From Xenophilus sp003671765 (lineage in GTDB: Bacteria > Pseudomonadota > Gammaproteobacteria > Burkholderiales > Burkholderiaceae_C): 64,000 nucleotides of DNA. The DNA lies in assembly GCA_051414805.1 (NCBI GenBank), contig CP166702.1, forward strand, positions 3,410,001 through 3,474,000, written 5' to 3'. Below, one piece after another: positions 27,929 through 36,456 of the stretch. Each line of letters starts with the position of its first letter. Position 1 is the first letter of the stretch. Below the pieces are notes generated by a model. The model saw only the letters and a program-made list of their open reading frames with translations, did not search any database and was not told the origin of the DNA. The translations under genes and the position numbers were made by a program.

Positions 27929-29182
27929 TCATCCACCATTCGTCGCCAGCTCGCGCTCGAGCACCTTGGGGTTGTCGCGCCAGCGCTGCAGCCATTCCTG
28001 CGCCACGTCGCCGGGGTAGACGTCCTCCACGCCATCGCGCAGCGCCTTGACGATGGCATTGGCCAGCGCGTCGGGGCCCAGCTTCGGCGGCGGCATGTGC
28101 TGGTTCCATTCGTCGTCGATCGGGCCGGGGAACACATTGATGACGCGGATGCCGGCCGGCCGCATCTCGGCGCGCAGGCACTGGGCCAGCGAATAGGCCG
28201 CGGCCTTGCTGGCGCTGAAGGTGCCGTGCGGCGGAAAGTTGGACAGCGCGTAGATCGACAGCAGGTTGACCCAGGCCGTGGCCCCGGTCGCGCCGTCGGC
28301 CGAGCGGCCCTTGAGCGCGGGGCCGAACTCCTGCGCCAGGCGCAGCAGGCCGAAGTAGTTGATGTCCATCTCCAGCTTGGCCACGTCGGTGCCGCGGCGC
28401 GCGCCGATGCCGAAGGTGCGGTGCACCTCGGCGTTGTTGATCACGATGTCCACCTTGCCGCCGATCTCGCCGGCCAGTTCGGTGACGGCGCGGCCGTTCG
28501 TCAGGTCCAGCGGCACCAGCGTCACCTGCGGCAGCGCGCTGATGTCCTCCAGGCCGCCGAGATGCTTCCAGGGCTCGGCATGGCCCACCCACACGATGTC
28601 GGCGCCAGCCTTGACGAGGGCGCGCACCAGGGCCTGGCCGGCGGGCGTCTTGCCGTCCGTCACCAGTACCTTGCGGAACTTGGGGTCGCTGGTCATCTCG
28701 CGCAGCATCGGGTCGTCGGCCATGTGTGCACTTCCTTCAAAGGGGAATCCGATCAGTACCGCCTGTCCGGCGCGGTCGAGCCGGGCACCCACGCGCACGC
28801 GCTGCGGTGCCTCGCCCACCTCGCCGTGCAGGTGGACCATGAGGGAGGGGCCGCTGTCCAGCCGGACCATGCCCAGGCGCCAGGGCAGGCGCTCGCGGAA
28901 GAACAGGTCGTTGCTGTGGTGCAGCGTGGTGGCGCTGAGCAACTCGCCCTCGCCGGTCTGGGGGCGCCAGCGCAGCTCGGTCGACAGGCACTTCCTGCAG
29001 GCGCCGCGCGGCGGGTATTGCACGGTGCCGCATTCCTCGCACACCTGGAGCTCGAAGCGGCCCTCGGCCGCGGCGGCGGTGATGCCCAGGGCCTCCCGCC
29101 CGCGCGCCCAGGGCGGCAGATTCATCTGGCGCGTGCGCAGGACGGGGTTCTTGCGCTTGGGGCGCATGAGGGGCATGGTCAT
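27929..29182 (-). CDS. Fusion of DUF35 zinc-ribbon/OB protein with a short-chain dehydrogenase
   Basis: Protein of 417 residues with two parts. Residues about 20-150 form a rubredoxin-like zinc ribbon (Cys48, Cys51, Cys62, Cys65 in CEECGTVQYPPRGACRKC) and an OB fold, as in DUF35/ChsH2 proteins that partner thiolase-like enzymes. Residues about 168-410 form an SDR. The SDR half is degenerate: the cofactor loop reads TDGKTPAGQAL, not TGxxxGxG; NNAG is NNAE; and the catalytic Tyr is Phe322, while Ser309 and Lys326 remain. The start at 29182 lies 31 bases after a Cys-less thiolase-like gene, its likely partner. The SDR domain may be structural rather than catalytic. Confidence 0.85.
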   Translation of the reverse strand: MTMPLMRPKRKNPVLRTRQMNLPPWARGREALGITAAAAEGRFELQVCEECGTVQYPPRGACRKCLSTELRWRPQTGEGELLSATTLHHSNDLFFRERLPWRLGMVRLDSGPSLMVHLHGEVGEAPQRVRVGARLDRAGQAVLIGFPFEGSAHMADDPMLREMTSDPKFRKVLVTDGKTPAGQALVRALVKAGADIVWVGHAEPWKHLGGLEDISALPQVTLVPLDLTNGRAVTELAGEIGGKVDIVINNAEVHRTFGIGARRGTDVAKLEMDINYFGLLRLAQEFGPALKGRSADGATGATAWVNLLSIYALSNFPPHGTFSASKAAAYSLAQCLRAEMRPAGIRVINVFPGPIDDEWNQHMPPPKLGPDALANAIVKALRDGVEDVYPGDVAQEWLQRWRDNPKVLERELATNGG

Positions 29183-29213
29183 CCTGCGGCCCTCCTGCGG
29201 AAAACGAAACGCA

Positions 29214-30386
29214 TCATTCCTGCCTCCCGAGGATCACGGCGCCGGTGCACAGGCAGCGGTCGTAGGTGACCATGCCGAAGCCGGCCACCAGTCCGAGCTT
29301 CGCGTCGGGCACCGTCCGCGGCCCGGCCTGGCCGGTGAGCTGGCGCAGCGTCTCGGTCATGCCCAGGAAGCCGCCGGCGGCGCCCGCCTGGCCGGCCGAG
29401 AGCTGGCCGCCACTGGTGTTGTTGGGAAAGCTGCCGTCGTGCGTCAACGTATGCGACTGCACGAAGGCCGCGCCCTCGCCCTTCTCGCAGAAGCCCAGGT
29501 CCTCGAAATGCATCATCACGATGACCGGGTAGTCGTCGTAGGTCTGGATGAAGTCGATGTCCTTGGGCTGCACGCCGGCCTGCGCATACAGGTCGTCGCG
29601 GTCGCGGGCCCAGCCGCCGCGCACCATGATCGGATCGTCGGCAAAGGCGTTGTGGCGCTCGATGCCGCCGCGCAGCGTGGCATAGGGCAGGCCGAGGTCG
29701 CGGGCCCGCTCGGACGTCATCACCAGGAAGGCTTCGGCGCCGGCGCAGGGCATGACGCAGTCGAACAGGTGCAGCGGGTCGGAGATGGGCCGCGCCGCCA
29801 TGTATTCATCGAGCGTCAGCGCCTTCTTGAACATGGCGTTGGGATTGCCCAGCGCGTTCTGCCGCTGCGCCACGCAGATGCGGCCGAAGTCCTCGCGGCG
29901 GGCGCCGAACTGGCGCATGTAGTGCGCCGTGATCATCGCGAAGATGGAATTCGGCCCGCCCGAGCCGTAGGGATAGGTCGCATCGCGGGCGAAATTGCTG
30001 AAGGCGCCCAGCGTCTGCCGGAAGGAGTCGACATGGTTGGTGTCGGCTGCCACGCAGGCCACCACCTCGGCATCGCCGCACTGCACCGCGCGCGCGGCGC
30101 GGCGCAGGCACATCACGCCGGAGGCGCCGCCGGTGGGAACATGGTCCAGCCAGCGCGGCGACAGGCCCAGGTGCTGGGTCACGCCCACGGCCGTGTCGGG
30201 CGCCAGCGAGAAGCTCGACAGGCACAGGCCGTCGATGTCGTCCTTGGCGATGCCGCTGGCCTCGACCAGCGCGCGCACCGCTCTGCCGAGGAACCAGTGC
30301 GCCCCCTCGGTGGAGTAGCGCTGGTAGGGCACGGTGACGGGCACGGCCACGGCCGCGCCCTCGTAGTTGCTGCGGCGCCGTGCCAT
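29214..30386 (-). CDS. Thiolase-like protein lacking the nucleophilic cysteine (SCP-x/Ltp2-like)
   Basis: Thiolase-superfamily protein of 390 residues. Where thiolases have their acyl-accepting Cys (C-x-S-G), this protein reads TGGASGVMC, so the nucleophile is Gly87. Conserved Ltp-like segments follow: YDDYPVIVMMHFEDLGFC and HDGSFPNNTSGGQLSAGQAG. Cys-less relatives such as Ltp2 act as retro-aldolases on CoA thioesters, in complex with a DUF35 partner; here that partner would be the fusion at 27929. The ATG overlaps the stop of the upstream ligase by one base (TGATG). Start confirmed by MARRRSNYEGAAV at 30386. Confidence 0.87.
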   Translation of the reverse strand: MARRRSNYEGAAVAVPVTVPYQRYSTEGAHWFLGRAVRALVEASGIAKDDIDGLCLSSFSLAPDTAVGVTQHLGLSPRWLDHVPTGGASGVMCLRRAARAVQCGDAEVVACVAADTNHVDSFRQTLGAFSNFARDATYPYGSGGPNSIFAMITAHYMRQFGARREDFGRICVAQRQNALGNPNAMFKKALTLDEYMAARPISDPLHLFDCVMPCAGAEAFLVMTSERARDLGLPYATLRGGIERHNAFADDPIMVRGGWARDRDDLYAQAGVQPKDIDFIQTYDDYPVIVMMHFEDLGFCEKGEGAAFVQSHTLTHDGSFPNNTSGGQLSAGQAGAAGGFLGMTETLRQLTGQAGPRTVPDAKLGLVAGFGMVTYDRCLCTGAVILGRQE

Positions 30387-32014
30387 CAGTCCTGCCTCTT
30401 CTTCATCGCGCGGGTGTCGAAGCAAGCGCCGGTGCCGGGCAGCGCCTGCGCCATCTGCCGCAGCTCGCCGCGCTGGATCTTCTGCGAGGCCGTGAGCGGC
30501 AGCGCCTCGACAAAAGCCACGTGACCGGGCGCCTTGTAGTAGGCCAGCTGGGCGAGCGCGTGGCGCACGATGTCCGCGGCCAGCGCCTCGTCGGGCATGG
30601 CCGCCGCGTCGGGCTCGAGGACAATGCAGGCCAGCACCTCGTCGCCGCGTACCGCGTCGGGCGTGGCGGCCACGGCCGACACCTTCACGGCGGCGTGCTG
30701 ATTGAGCACGCTTTCCACCTCCACCGCCGAGATGTTCTCGCCGCTGCGGCGGATGACGTTCTTCTTGCGGTCCACGAAGAAGAGGCTGCCCGCCTCGTCG
30801 CGCCGCACCATGTCGCCGGTGTGGAACCAGCCGCCCTGCCAGGCTTCGCCGGTGGCGGCCGGGTCCTTCAGGTAGCCGCCGAAGAAGTGGCGCCGCGGGT
30901 CGTCGCCGCTGGACCGCACCAGCAGCTCGCCGGGCGTGCCGGCGGGCACGTCCTGGCCCCCGTCGTCGACCAGCCGCACCTCGACGAAGTCCTCGGGTCG
31001 GCCGAAGCAGCTGGTGCCCACGTGCCGCGGCTCGTGGTTGGCCATGATGCAGGCGGCGGCGCCGGTCTCGGTCATGGCCCACGCCTCCACCAGCGGGAAG
31101 CCGAAGCGGGCCTCGAAGGGCGCGTGGTTCTTGCGGTCCACGCCGGCGCCGAAGGCCCAGCGGATCGCATGGTCGCGGTCGGCCGGCGTCTCGGCCGCGG
31201 CCAGCAGCATGGCGGGCATCACGCCCAGGTAATGGACGATGGTGGCGCCGCTGTCGCGCGCACTCTGCAGCCAGCTGCGGGGGTGGAATCGATCCAGCTG
31301 CACCAGGCAGCCGCCGGCCACCAGCACCACCATGGTCGAGAAGGCCATCGCATTGACGTGGTTCAGCGGCAGCGGCGTCATCAGCCGCTCCTGGTCGCGG
31401 CGGAAGGCGCACACGCCGTCGAGGCCCGCATACCACTCGCCCGCGCGCAGGAAGTAGGCATTGCTCAGCATACAGCCCTTGGGCCGGCCGGTGGTGCCCG
31501 AGGTGTAGAGCAGCGCGCATTCCGTGCCCAGGCCGACGACCTCGTGGGCGCGGGGTGCCGGCTCGGTGGGCGCCGGCACGTCGGCGGCGTCGGCGGCCAT
31601 GGTGTGCAGGCGCCGGCCGGCCTGGGCCGCAGCGGCCTCCAGGTCGCGGGCGCGCTGCGGCAGCGTGACGGCCAGGCCGATCTCGCTGTGGCCGATCAGG
31701 TAGGCCAGCTCGGCCGAGCGCATCTCGGCGTTGATGGGCACCACGCTCACGCCCAGCGCATTGAGCGCGAACCAGTGATACAGAAAGGCGGGCCGGTTCT
31801 CCAGCAGCAGGCCGACGCGGTGGCCATGGCCCCAGCCGGCCTGCGCATAGGCCAGGCGCAGGCGTTCGACCTCGGCCGCGGCCGCGGCCCAGGGCGTGGC
31901 GCCGGCCGGAATGCCATAGACCTCCGCCGTGGCCGGCTCGGTGTAGAGGAAGTCCGCCTGCGGCGTGCGCCCGGCGCTGGCCGTGAAGGCGTCGTGGATC
32001 GTGCGGTACGTCAT
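30386..32014 (-). CDS. Acyl-CoA ligase (AMP-forming), second copy in the island
   Basis: Adenylating enzyme of 542 residues. It shows LLYTSGTTGRPKGCMLSN, VEAWAMTETGAAACI, WFHTGDMV and DRKKNVIRRSGENISAVEVE, with the catalytic Lys in TASQKIQRGELRQ. Only distantly like the ligase at 15459, so the two probably activate different acids. Start chosen at 32014 (MTYRTIHDAFT). It lies directly after the dioxygenase beta gene and overlaps the thiolase-like gene by one base, which suggests that an acid made by ring oxidation is activated and then cleaved by the aldolase-like step. Confidence 0.9.
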   Translation of the reverse strand: MTYRTIHDAFTASAGRTPQADFLYTEPATAEVYGIPAGATPWAAAAAEVERLRLAYAQAGWGHGHRVGLLLENRPAFLYHWFALNALGVSVVPINAEMRSAELAYLIGHSEIGLAVTLPQRARDLEAAAAQAGRRLHTMAADAADVPAPTEPAPRAHEVVGLGTECALLYTSGTTGRPKGCMLSNAYFLRAGEWYAGLDGVCAFRRDQERLMTPLPLNHVNAMAFSTMVVLVAGGCLVQLDRFHPRSWLQSARDSGATIVHYLGVMPAMLLAAAETPADRDHAIRWAFGAGVDRKNHAPFEARFGFPLVEAWAMTETGAAACIMANHEPRHVGTSCFGRPEDFVEVRLVDDGGQDVPAGTPGELLVRSSGDDPRRHFFGGYLKDPAATGEAWQGGWFHTGDMVRRDEAGSLFFVDRKKNVIRRSGENISAVEVESVLNQHAAVKVSAVAATPDAVRGDEVLACIVLEPDAAAMPDEALAADIVRHALAQLAYYKAPGHVAFVEALPLTASQKIQRGELRQMAQALPGTGACFDTRAMKKRQD

Positions 32015-32027
32015 GCCGATGCCTGCC

Positions 32028-32525
32028 TCACAGAAAGAGCTGCACCGCCGGCAGCGCGGCATCGCTGTTGATCAGGTCCACGCGCTTGAGCACCATGCGC
32101 AGGGCGCCATCCTGCACGCACAGGTGGTGCCAGGCCACGCCGGTGAGGAAGAGCATCTCGTCCGCCTGCGCCTCGCTGTAGTGGAAGGGCGTGCGCAGCA
32201 CGAAGCGGTTGGCCGCCTCGTCGCGCGACTCCAGCCCGGGCAGCTGCAGCACGTGCTGGCAGCGGCTGGGTGGCTGCTGCGAGAAGGCGCGCGGGCTCTT
32301 GAAGCGCTCGATGCGCAGGTCGCGCAGCAGCTTGTCCTCGTACAGGTGCGAGGTGTGGTTCAGGCCGTCGGGCTGGCCGGGTGTGAGCGGCACCCAGTAG
32401 ATGGCGTCGTCCGTGAAGAGCGCATTCCATTCGTCGAAGCGCTTCTCGTCGAGCAGCCGGGCCTCGTGCAGGACGAAGTCGAGCAGTTGCTCGCGGGTGA
32501 CGGTGGCGGGGGTGAGTTCGGCCAT
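32028..32525 (-). CDS. Aromatic ring-hydroxylating dioxygenase, beta subunit (pair 2)
   Basis: Small subunit of 165 residues with the fold signature FVLHEARLLDEKRFDEWNAL, FTDDAIYWVPLTP and a C-terminal LKRVDLINSDAALPAVQLF. Clearly paralogous to the beta subunit at 21893. It follows its alpha subunit by 14 bases. It gives structural support to the alpha3beta3 oxygenase and has no cofactor of its own. The start MAELTPATV at 32525 is preferred; an in-frame alternative lies a few codons upstream. Confidence 0.9.
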   Translation of the reverse strand: MAELTPATVTREQLLDFVLHEARLLDEKRFDEWNALFTDDAIYWVPLTPGQPDGLNHTSHLYEDKLLRDLRIERFKSPRAFSQQPPSRCQHVLQLPGLESRDEAANRFVLRTPFHYSEAQADEMLFLTGVAWHHLCVQDGALRMVLKRVDLINSDAALPAVQLFL

Positions 32526-32539
32526 GGTCGTGCGCTCGC

Positions 32540-33853
32540 TCACATCGTCAGGGTCATGTGCTTGAGCCACGACCGGTACTGGTTGCGCATGGGCAGCTCG
32601 TTGGTGCCGTTGCTGGTCTGCTCGCGCTCGCGGCCCTCGTGCGCGTCGTAATTGCGGTGCAGGCTGACCCAGTCGTTGCCGCTGGCATGCAGGCCGGCCT
32701 GGATGCCGCGGTAGGCCTGCAGGTCGTCGTGGCCCACCACCGAGAAGGGCGAGTTGATGAGCCGGCTGTAGGTGGTGGTGCGCTGCAGCAGCTCCTCGGG
32801 TGCGCCCTTCAGGCGAAAGGTCCAGCTCTCGACCAGGGTGCGGTCCACCGCGATGGGGCGTGCCACGCGGATGGCCTGGATGGCGCCCTTGATCGTGAGG
32901 TTGGGGTAGTACACGGTGTTGTGCCGCGCCATGCCCAGGATCTGCGCCGTGCGCTCCTCGCCGTAGCGGGCCTTCATGGCCTCCTCGTAGCCGGGGATGC
33001 CCGAGTACTTGCTGTGGATGCTGAAGTGCACGCCCGAAAAGCTGTGGCCGTTGTCGTACACGCGCACGCCCATGCCGTCGAAGAACTGGTAGTCGGACAT
33101 GAAGGGCACGAACTGCTCGATGGCCATGGGCTTGGGCGCATCGTCCGGCTGCCCGGCCCACATCGACTTGGCGGTGCCCGCAGAGGACTCGTGCGCCACC
33201 ATGGGATGCATGGTGTCGTTGAGGTTCTCGACGAACATCTTCCAGTTGCACTGGTGCATGAAGCGCAGGCACCCGCCCGCCACCTCCAGCTCACCCTCGG
33301 GCGAGCGGTCGGCCATGTTGTCGATGGAAGAGAGCGAGTCGCCGAAGTACTCCTCGAAGTCCTGCCCCACGTCGTTGAGCTTGACGAAGATGAAGCCGCG
33401 GTAGAGCCGCACATGCCGCACCGGCACCAGCCCCCTGGCCGCGTCGCAGTCCTTCAGGCCGGTGCCCTCGTAGCCGTTCTTGAGCGGGATCGCGAGCGGC
33501 GCGCCGTCGGTCCTGAAGGTCCAGGCGTGGTAGGGGCAGCGGAAGAACTTGCCCGTGTTGCCGCAGGCGCCGTTGACCACCCGCGAGCCCTTGTGGGCGC
33601 AGCGGTTCATCAGCACCTTGACCGCGCCGTCGGTGTGGCGCACCACGATCAGCGGCCGGCCCGCGATGTCCACGGTGATGTAGTCGCCCGGCTTGGGCAC
33701 CTGGCTGTCGTGGCCGACGTAGTTCCAGGTGTTGGCGAAGAAATGCTCCTGCTCCAGCGCGAACAGCTCCGGGTCGATGTAGAGGTCGCGGTGCACCTGC
33801 TGCGCTTGCACCAGGGCGCGGATGGCGTCGGGGTTGTCTCGGTAGCGTGTCAT
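32540..33853 (-). CDS. Aromatic ring-hydroxylating dioxygenase, alpha subunit (pair 2)
   Basis: Catalytic Rieske oxygenase subunit of 437 residues. Rieske ligands are Cys85/His87 (NRCAHKGSRV) and Cys106/His109 (FRCPYHAWTF). NWKMFVENLNDTMHPMVAHE provides Asp213, His216 and His221 for the mononuclear iron centre. It lies 30 bases after its reductase gene, so this pair forms a complete two-component system with 33884. In iad-type auxin loci of Variovorax, a Rieske alpha/beta pair plus reductase performs the first attack on indole-3-acetate; this gene is the best candidate here for that role, but the assignment is by context and needs testing. Confidence 0.92.
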   Translation of the reverse strand: MTRYRDNPDAIRALVQAQQVHRDLYIDPELFALEQEHFFANTWNYVGHDSQVPKPGDYITVDIAGRPLIVVRHTDGAVKVLMNRCAHKGSRVVNGACGNTGKFFRCPYHAWTFRTDGAPLAIPLKNGYEGTGLKDCDAARGLVPVRHVRLYRGFIFVKLNDVGQDFEEYFGDSLSSIDNMADRSPEGELEVAGGCLRFMHQCNWKMFVENLNDTMHPMVAHESSAGTAKSMWAGQPDDAPKPMAIEQFVPFMSDYQFFDGMGVRVYDNGHSFSGVHFSIHSKYSGIPGYEEAMKARYGEERTAQILGMARHNTVYYPNLTIKGAIQAIRVARPIAVDRTLVESWTFRLKGAPEELLQRTTTYSRLINSPFSVVGHDDLQAYRGIQAGLHASGNDWVSLHRNYDAHEGREREQTSNGTNELPMRNQYRSWLKHMTLTM

Positions 33854-33883
33854 GGCATGCCTTCTCTTTCGGGGTCCCGGTCT

Positions 33884-34888
33884 CTACAGGTCGAGCACCA
33901 GGCGCGGGCCCTTGGCGCGGGAGATGCAGATTTGCATCACCTGGCCGCCGTCCTTCTCGGCCTGCGACAGCACATAGTCGCGGTGGTCCACCTGGCCCTC
34001 GATCACCGGCACGGCGCACACGCCGCATTCGCCGCGCTTGCAGTCGTAGAGCGGGTCGCAGCCGTGTTCGATCAGGCAGTCCAGCACCGTCTGGTCGGCC
34101 GGCACGGTGAAGCGCTGGCCCGATTGCGCGAGCTCGACCTCGAAGGCTTGGTCACCCGCTTCCACGGCCGCGGCGCTGAACAGTTCGAAGTGCACGCGGC
34201 CCGGCGCCCAGCCGCGCGCCTGCGTGGCGGCCAGCACGGCGTCGAGCAGCGGCTTGGGTCCGCAGACGTAGAGCGGCTCGCCCTGCGCCATGCCGTCCAG
34301 CAGCGTGCCGATGTCGAAGCCCGCGCCCCCGGCCTCGTCGTCCGCATGCAGGCGCAAACCGGTGCCCAGCAGCGCCTGCAGCTCGTCGGCGAAGGCCAGC
34401 AGCGCGCGGCTGCGGCCCGCGTAATGCAGGTCCACCGGCCGGCCCTGGGCCCGGCAGCGCGCGGCCATGCTCGCCAGCGGCGTGATGCCGATGCCACCGG
34501 CCAGAAACACGGCGCGGGCCGCGCCGTCGTCCAGCGGAAAGTCGTTGCGCGGCGGCTGCACGGTGACGCGGTCGCCAGGCTTCAGGCCCTGGTGCATGAA
34601 GCGCGAGCCGCCGCGGCCGCCCTCCTCCAGTCGGACGGCGATGGTGTAGGCCCCGGGCGCGAAGCCGGGTGTGCCGGCCACGCCTTCCAGGTCGATCAGC
34701 GAATAGTGGCGCCAGTCGGCCTGGCCGTCCGGCAACTGCACCTGCACTTGGATGTGCGCACCGGGCGCCCAGCCGGGCAGCGCGATGCCCTCGGCATGCT
34801 CCAGGCGCAACAGGCGGATCAGCGGGTTGAGCGCGCGGGTCTCGGCCACACGCATTGGGAGGGTGGCGATGGCGGGCGGTGCGGTCAT
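33884..34888 (-). CDS. Oxygenase reductase (flavin, NAD, C-terminal [2Fe-2S]; phthalate dioxygenase reductase type)
   Basis: Electron-transfer partner of 334 residues for the Rieske oxygenases. Order of domains: flavin-binding barrel with WRHYSLIDLEG, NAD-binding domain with FLAGGIGITPLASM, and a C-terminal plant-type ferredoxin with DCKRGECGVCAVPV and the final ligand in QICISRA. This order (FMN-NAD-2Fe2S) is that of VanB and phthalate dioxygenase reductase. No other reductase is in the island, so both alpha/beta pairs probably draw electrons from it. The start at 34888 (MTAPPAIATL) lies 13 bases after iorB. Confidence 0.91.
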   Translation of the reverse strand: MTAPPAIATLPMRVAETRALNPLIRLLRLEHAEGIALPGWAPGAHIQVQVQLPDGQADWRHYSLIDLEGVAGTPGFAPGAYTIAVRLEEGGRGGSRFMHQGLKPGDRVTVQPPRNDFPLDDGAARAVFLAGGIGITPLASMAARCRAQGRPVDLHYAGRSRALLAFADELQALLGTGLRLHADDEAGGAGFDIGTLLDGMAQGEPLYVCGPKPLLDAVLAATQARGWAPGRVHFELFSAAAVEAGDQAFEVELAQSGQRFTVPADQTVLDCLIEHGCDPLYDCKRGECGVCAVPVIEGQVDHRDYVLSQAEKDGGQVMQICISRAKGPRLVLDL

Positions 34889-34901
34889 GGTTCGCCTTCC
34901 G

Positions 34902-36437
34902 TCAGGCGGGCACGGCCAGGGCGCCGGCCGTGGGGGTGGCCGAATGCTTCGCCAGCGCAGCCTTGAGTGCATGGCCGTGCTCGTCGGCCAGCGCCGCCTC
35001 GCGCCAGGCGCGCAGGGTGGCCGGCGCCAGCGTGGGGCTGGCCTGCCGCCATGCGGCGATCACGGCGTCGTAGTTGCGCACGCCGCGCTCGTGGGTGTCG
35101 CTGTAGCCCTTCACCAGCTTCTGGCAGCGTGCGAGCTCCACCGCCAGCTCGGGCGAGGCCGATGCGGCGTCGCCCAGGCCCTGCAGCCATTGCTCGATGC
35201 GGCCGTTTTCTTCCGCGTAGCGGAGGGTGCTGCGGCGCCAGCGGCGGGCGAAGGCCACGGCCGAGAGCAGCAGGAAGCCGTGCACCGAGCTGGTCTGCAC
35301 CACGCGGCCCTTCTTCGTCATGCCCTCCACCAGCCGGCGCGGCGCGCCCGAGCCCATGAGCCACCGGCCCAGGCCGCCAGGCAGCGTCTCGCAGATCTCG
35401 CGCAGTCCCGGGTGCATGTACTCGTTGATGGCGATGACCTGGTCGGCGTTGACGCCGGTTTCCTGCTTCACGCGGGCGAAGCGGCTGGAGCGGGTCTTGA
35501 GCTGCGCGACGCGCGCCGTGTCCTCGTAGCTCATCCACAGCGCCAGGTGTCGCGCGGTTTCGCAGGCCAGCGTGCGGGCCGCGTCGTCGGGCAGCTTGCA
35601 GACTTGGGCCATGCGGTCCAGATAGAGCGTGGCATAGGCCACGTCCTGGTAGTCGACCAGGCGGCGCAGGCCTTCGAGCATCAGGGTCTGTGCCTGAGCC
35701 GGGAACTCGCCGTAGAGGCGCGTGAGCAGCGCCTGGATGGCCGGGTCGGCCGACGTGGCGCGCGGCGCGGCAGTTGCGACCGGCTGGGCCTGCGCCGGCG
35801 CCTCGCCGGACTGCGCCCGCACGAATGCCGCGCCGAAGGCCTTCAGGCTGGGCTTGACGCCCACGCCGCCGCGCTCGATGGTGGCCTCGAACTGTTCGCG
35901 GCCGAAAGGCAGCACGCCGGTGCCGGCCAGCGCGCCGAAGAGCACGGCGCTGATCACGCTGCCGTTCTGCGCCGCGGCCTCGGCCATGTCGAAGCGCACG
36001 AAGCGCCGCGCCGCTTGGTCGGCATGGGCCAGCAGCTGCGCGCTGTCGACGCGGCCGTCGCCCATGGCGCTCTTCTCGGCGATGGAATAGACGCGATGCG
36101 TGGAGGCCACCAGCGTGGTGCGGTCGGGCGTGACCAGCCCGCGCTGGACGGCGCGGCCGGCTTCCATCAGCTCGGAGCACAGCACCACGTCGACGTCGCC
36201 CGGCAGCGGCATCAGTGCCAGAACAGGCTGACCGCCGTCGGCATGCGCCTGCGCCTCGGGGTACATCTCGACGTAGTAGATGGTGGCGCCGGTGCGTTGC
36301 GCCACGCCGGGCACCGACGTGGTCTGCGCGATCCAGCCATTGGCCTCGCCCAGGTCCACCAGCCAGTCGGCCAGCACGCCGCCGCCCTCGCCGCCCATGG
36401 CGAGGATGGCGATCTTGATGGGTTGCTGTTGCGTCAT
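34902..36437 (-). CDS. iorB: Indolepyruvate ferredoxin oxidoreductase-like, beta subunit (IorB, extended)
   Basis: Protein of 511 residues. The N-terminal 200 residues are the pyruvate:ferredoxin oxidoreductase gamma-like domain (KIAILAMGGEGGGVLADWLVD, TTSVPGVAQRTGATIYYVE). The C-terminal 300 residues form the helical extension (DUF6537-like) seen in long proteobacterial IorB proteins. With IorA it would convert arylpyruvates such as indole-3-pyruvate oxidatively to arylacetyl-CoA, giving electrons to ferredoxin. Its gene follows iorA by 19 bases and precedes the reductase by 13. The true 2-oxoacid is not determined by sequence. Confidence 0.9.
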   Translation of the reverse strand: MTQQQPIKIAILAMGGEGGGVLADWLVDLGEANGWIAQTTSVPGVAQRTGATIYYVEMYPEAQAHADGGQPVLALMPLPGDVDVVLCSELMEAGRAVQRGLVTPDRTTLVASTHRVYSIAEKSAMGDGRVDSAQLLAHADQAARRFVRFDMAEAAAQNGSVISAVLFGALAGTGVLPFGREQFEATIERGGVGVKPSLKAFGAAFVRAQSGEAPAQAQPVATAAPRATSADPAIQALLTRLYGEFPAQAQTLMLEGLRRLVDYQDVAYATLYLDRMAQVCKLPDDAARTLACETARHLALWMSYEDTARVAQLKTRSSRFARVKQETGVNADQVIAINEYMHPGLREICETLPGGLGRWLMGSGAPRRLVEGMTKKGRVVQTSSVHGFLLLSAVAFARRWRRSTLRYAEENGRIEQWLQGLGDAASASPELAVELARCQKLVKGYSDTHERGVRNYDAVIAAWRQASPTLAPATLRAWREAALADEHGHALKAALAKHSATPTAGALAVPA

Positions 36438-36456
36438 CTCGGGATCCCGTGTCGGC

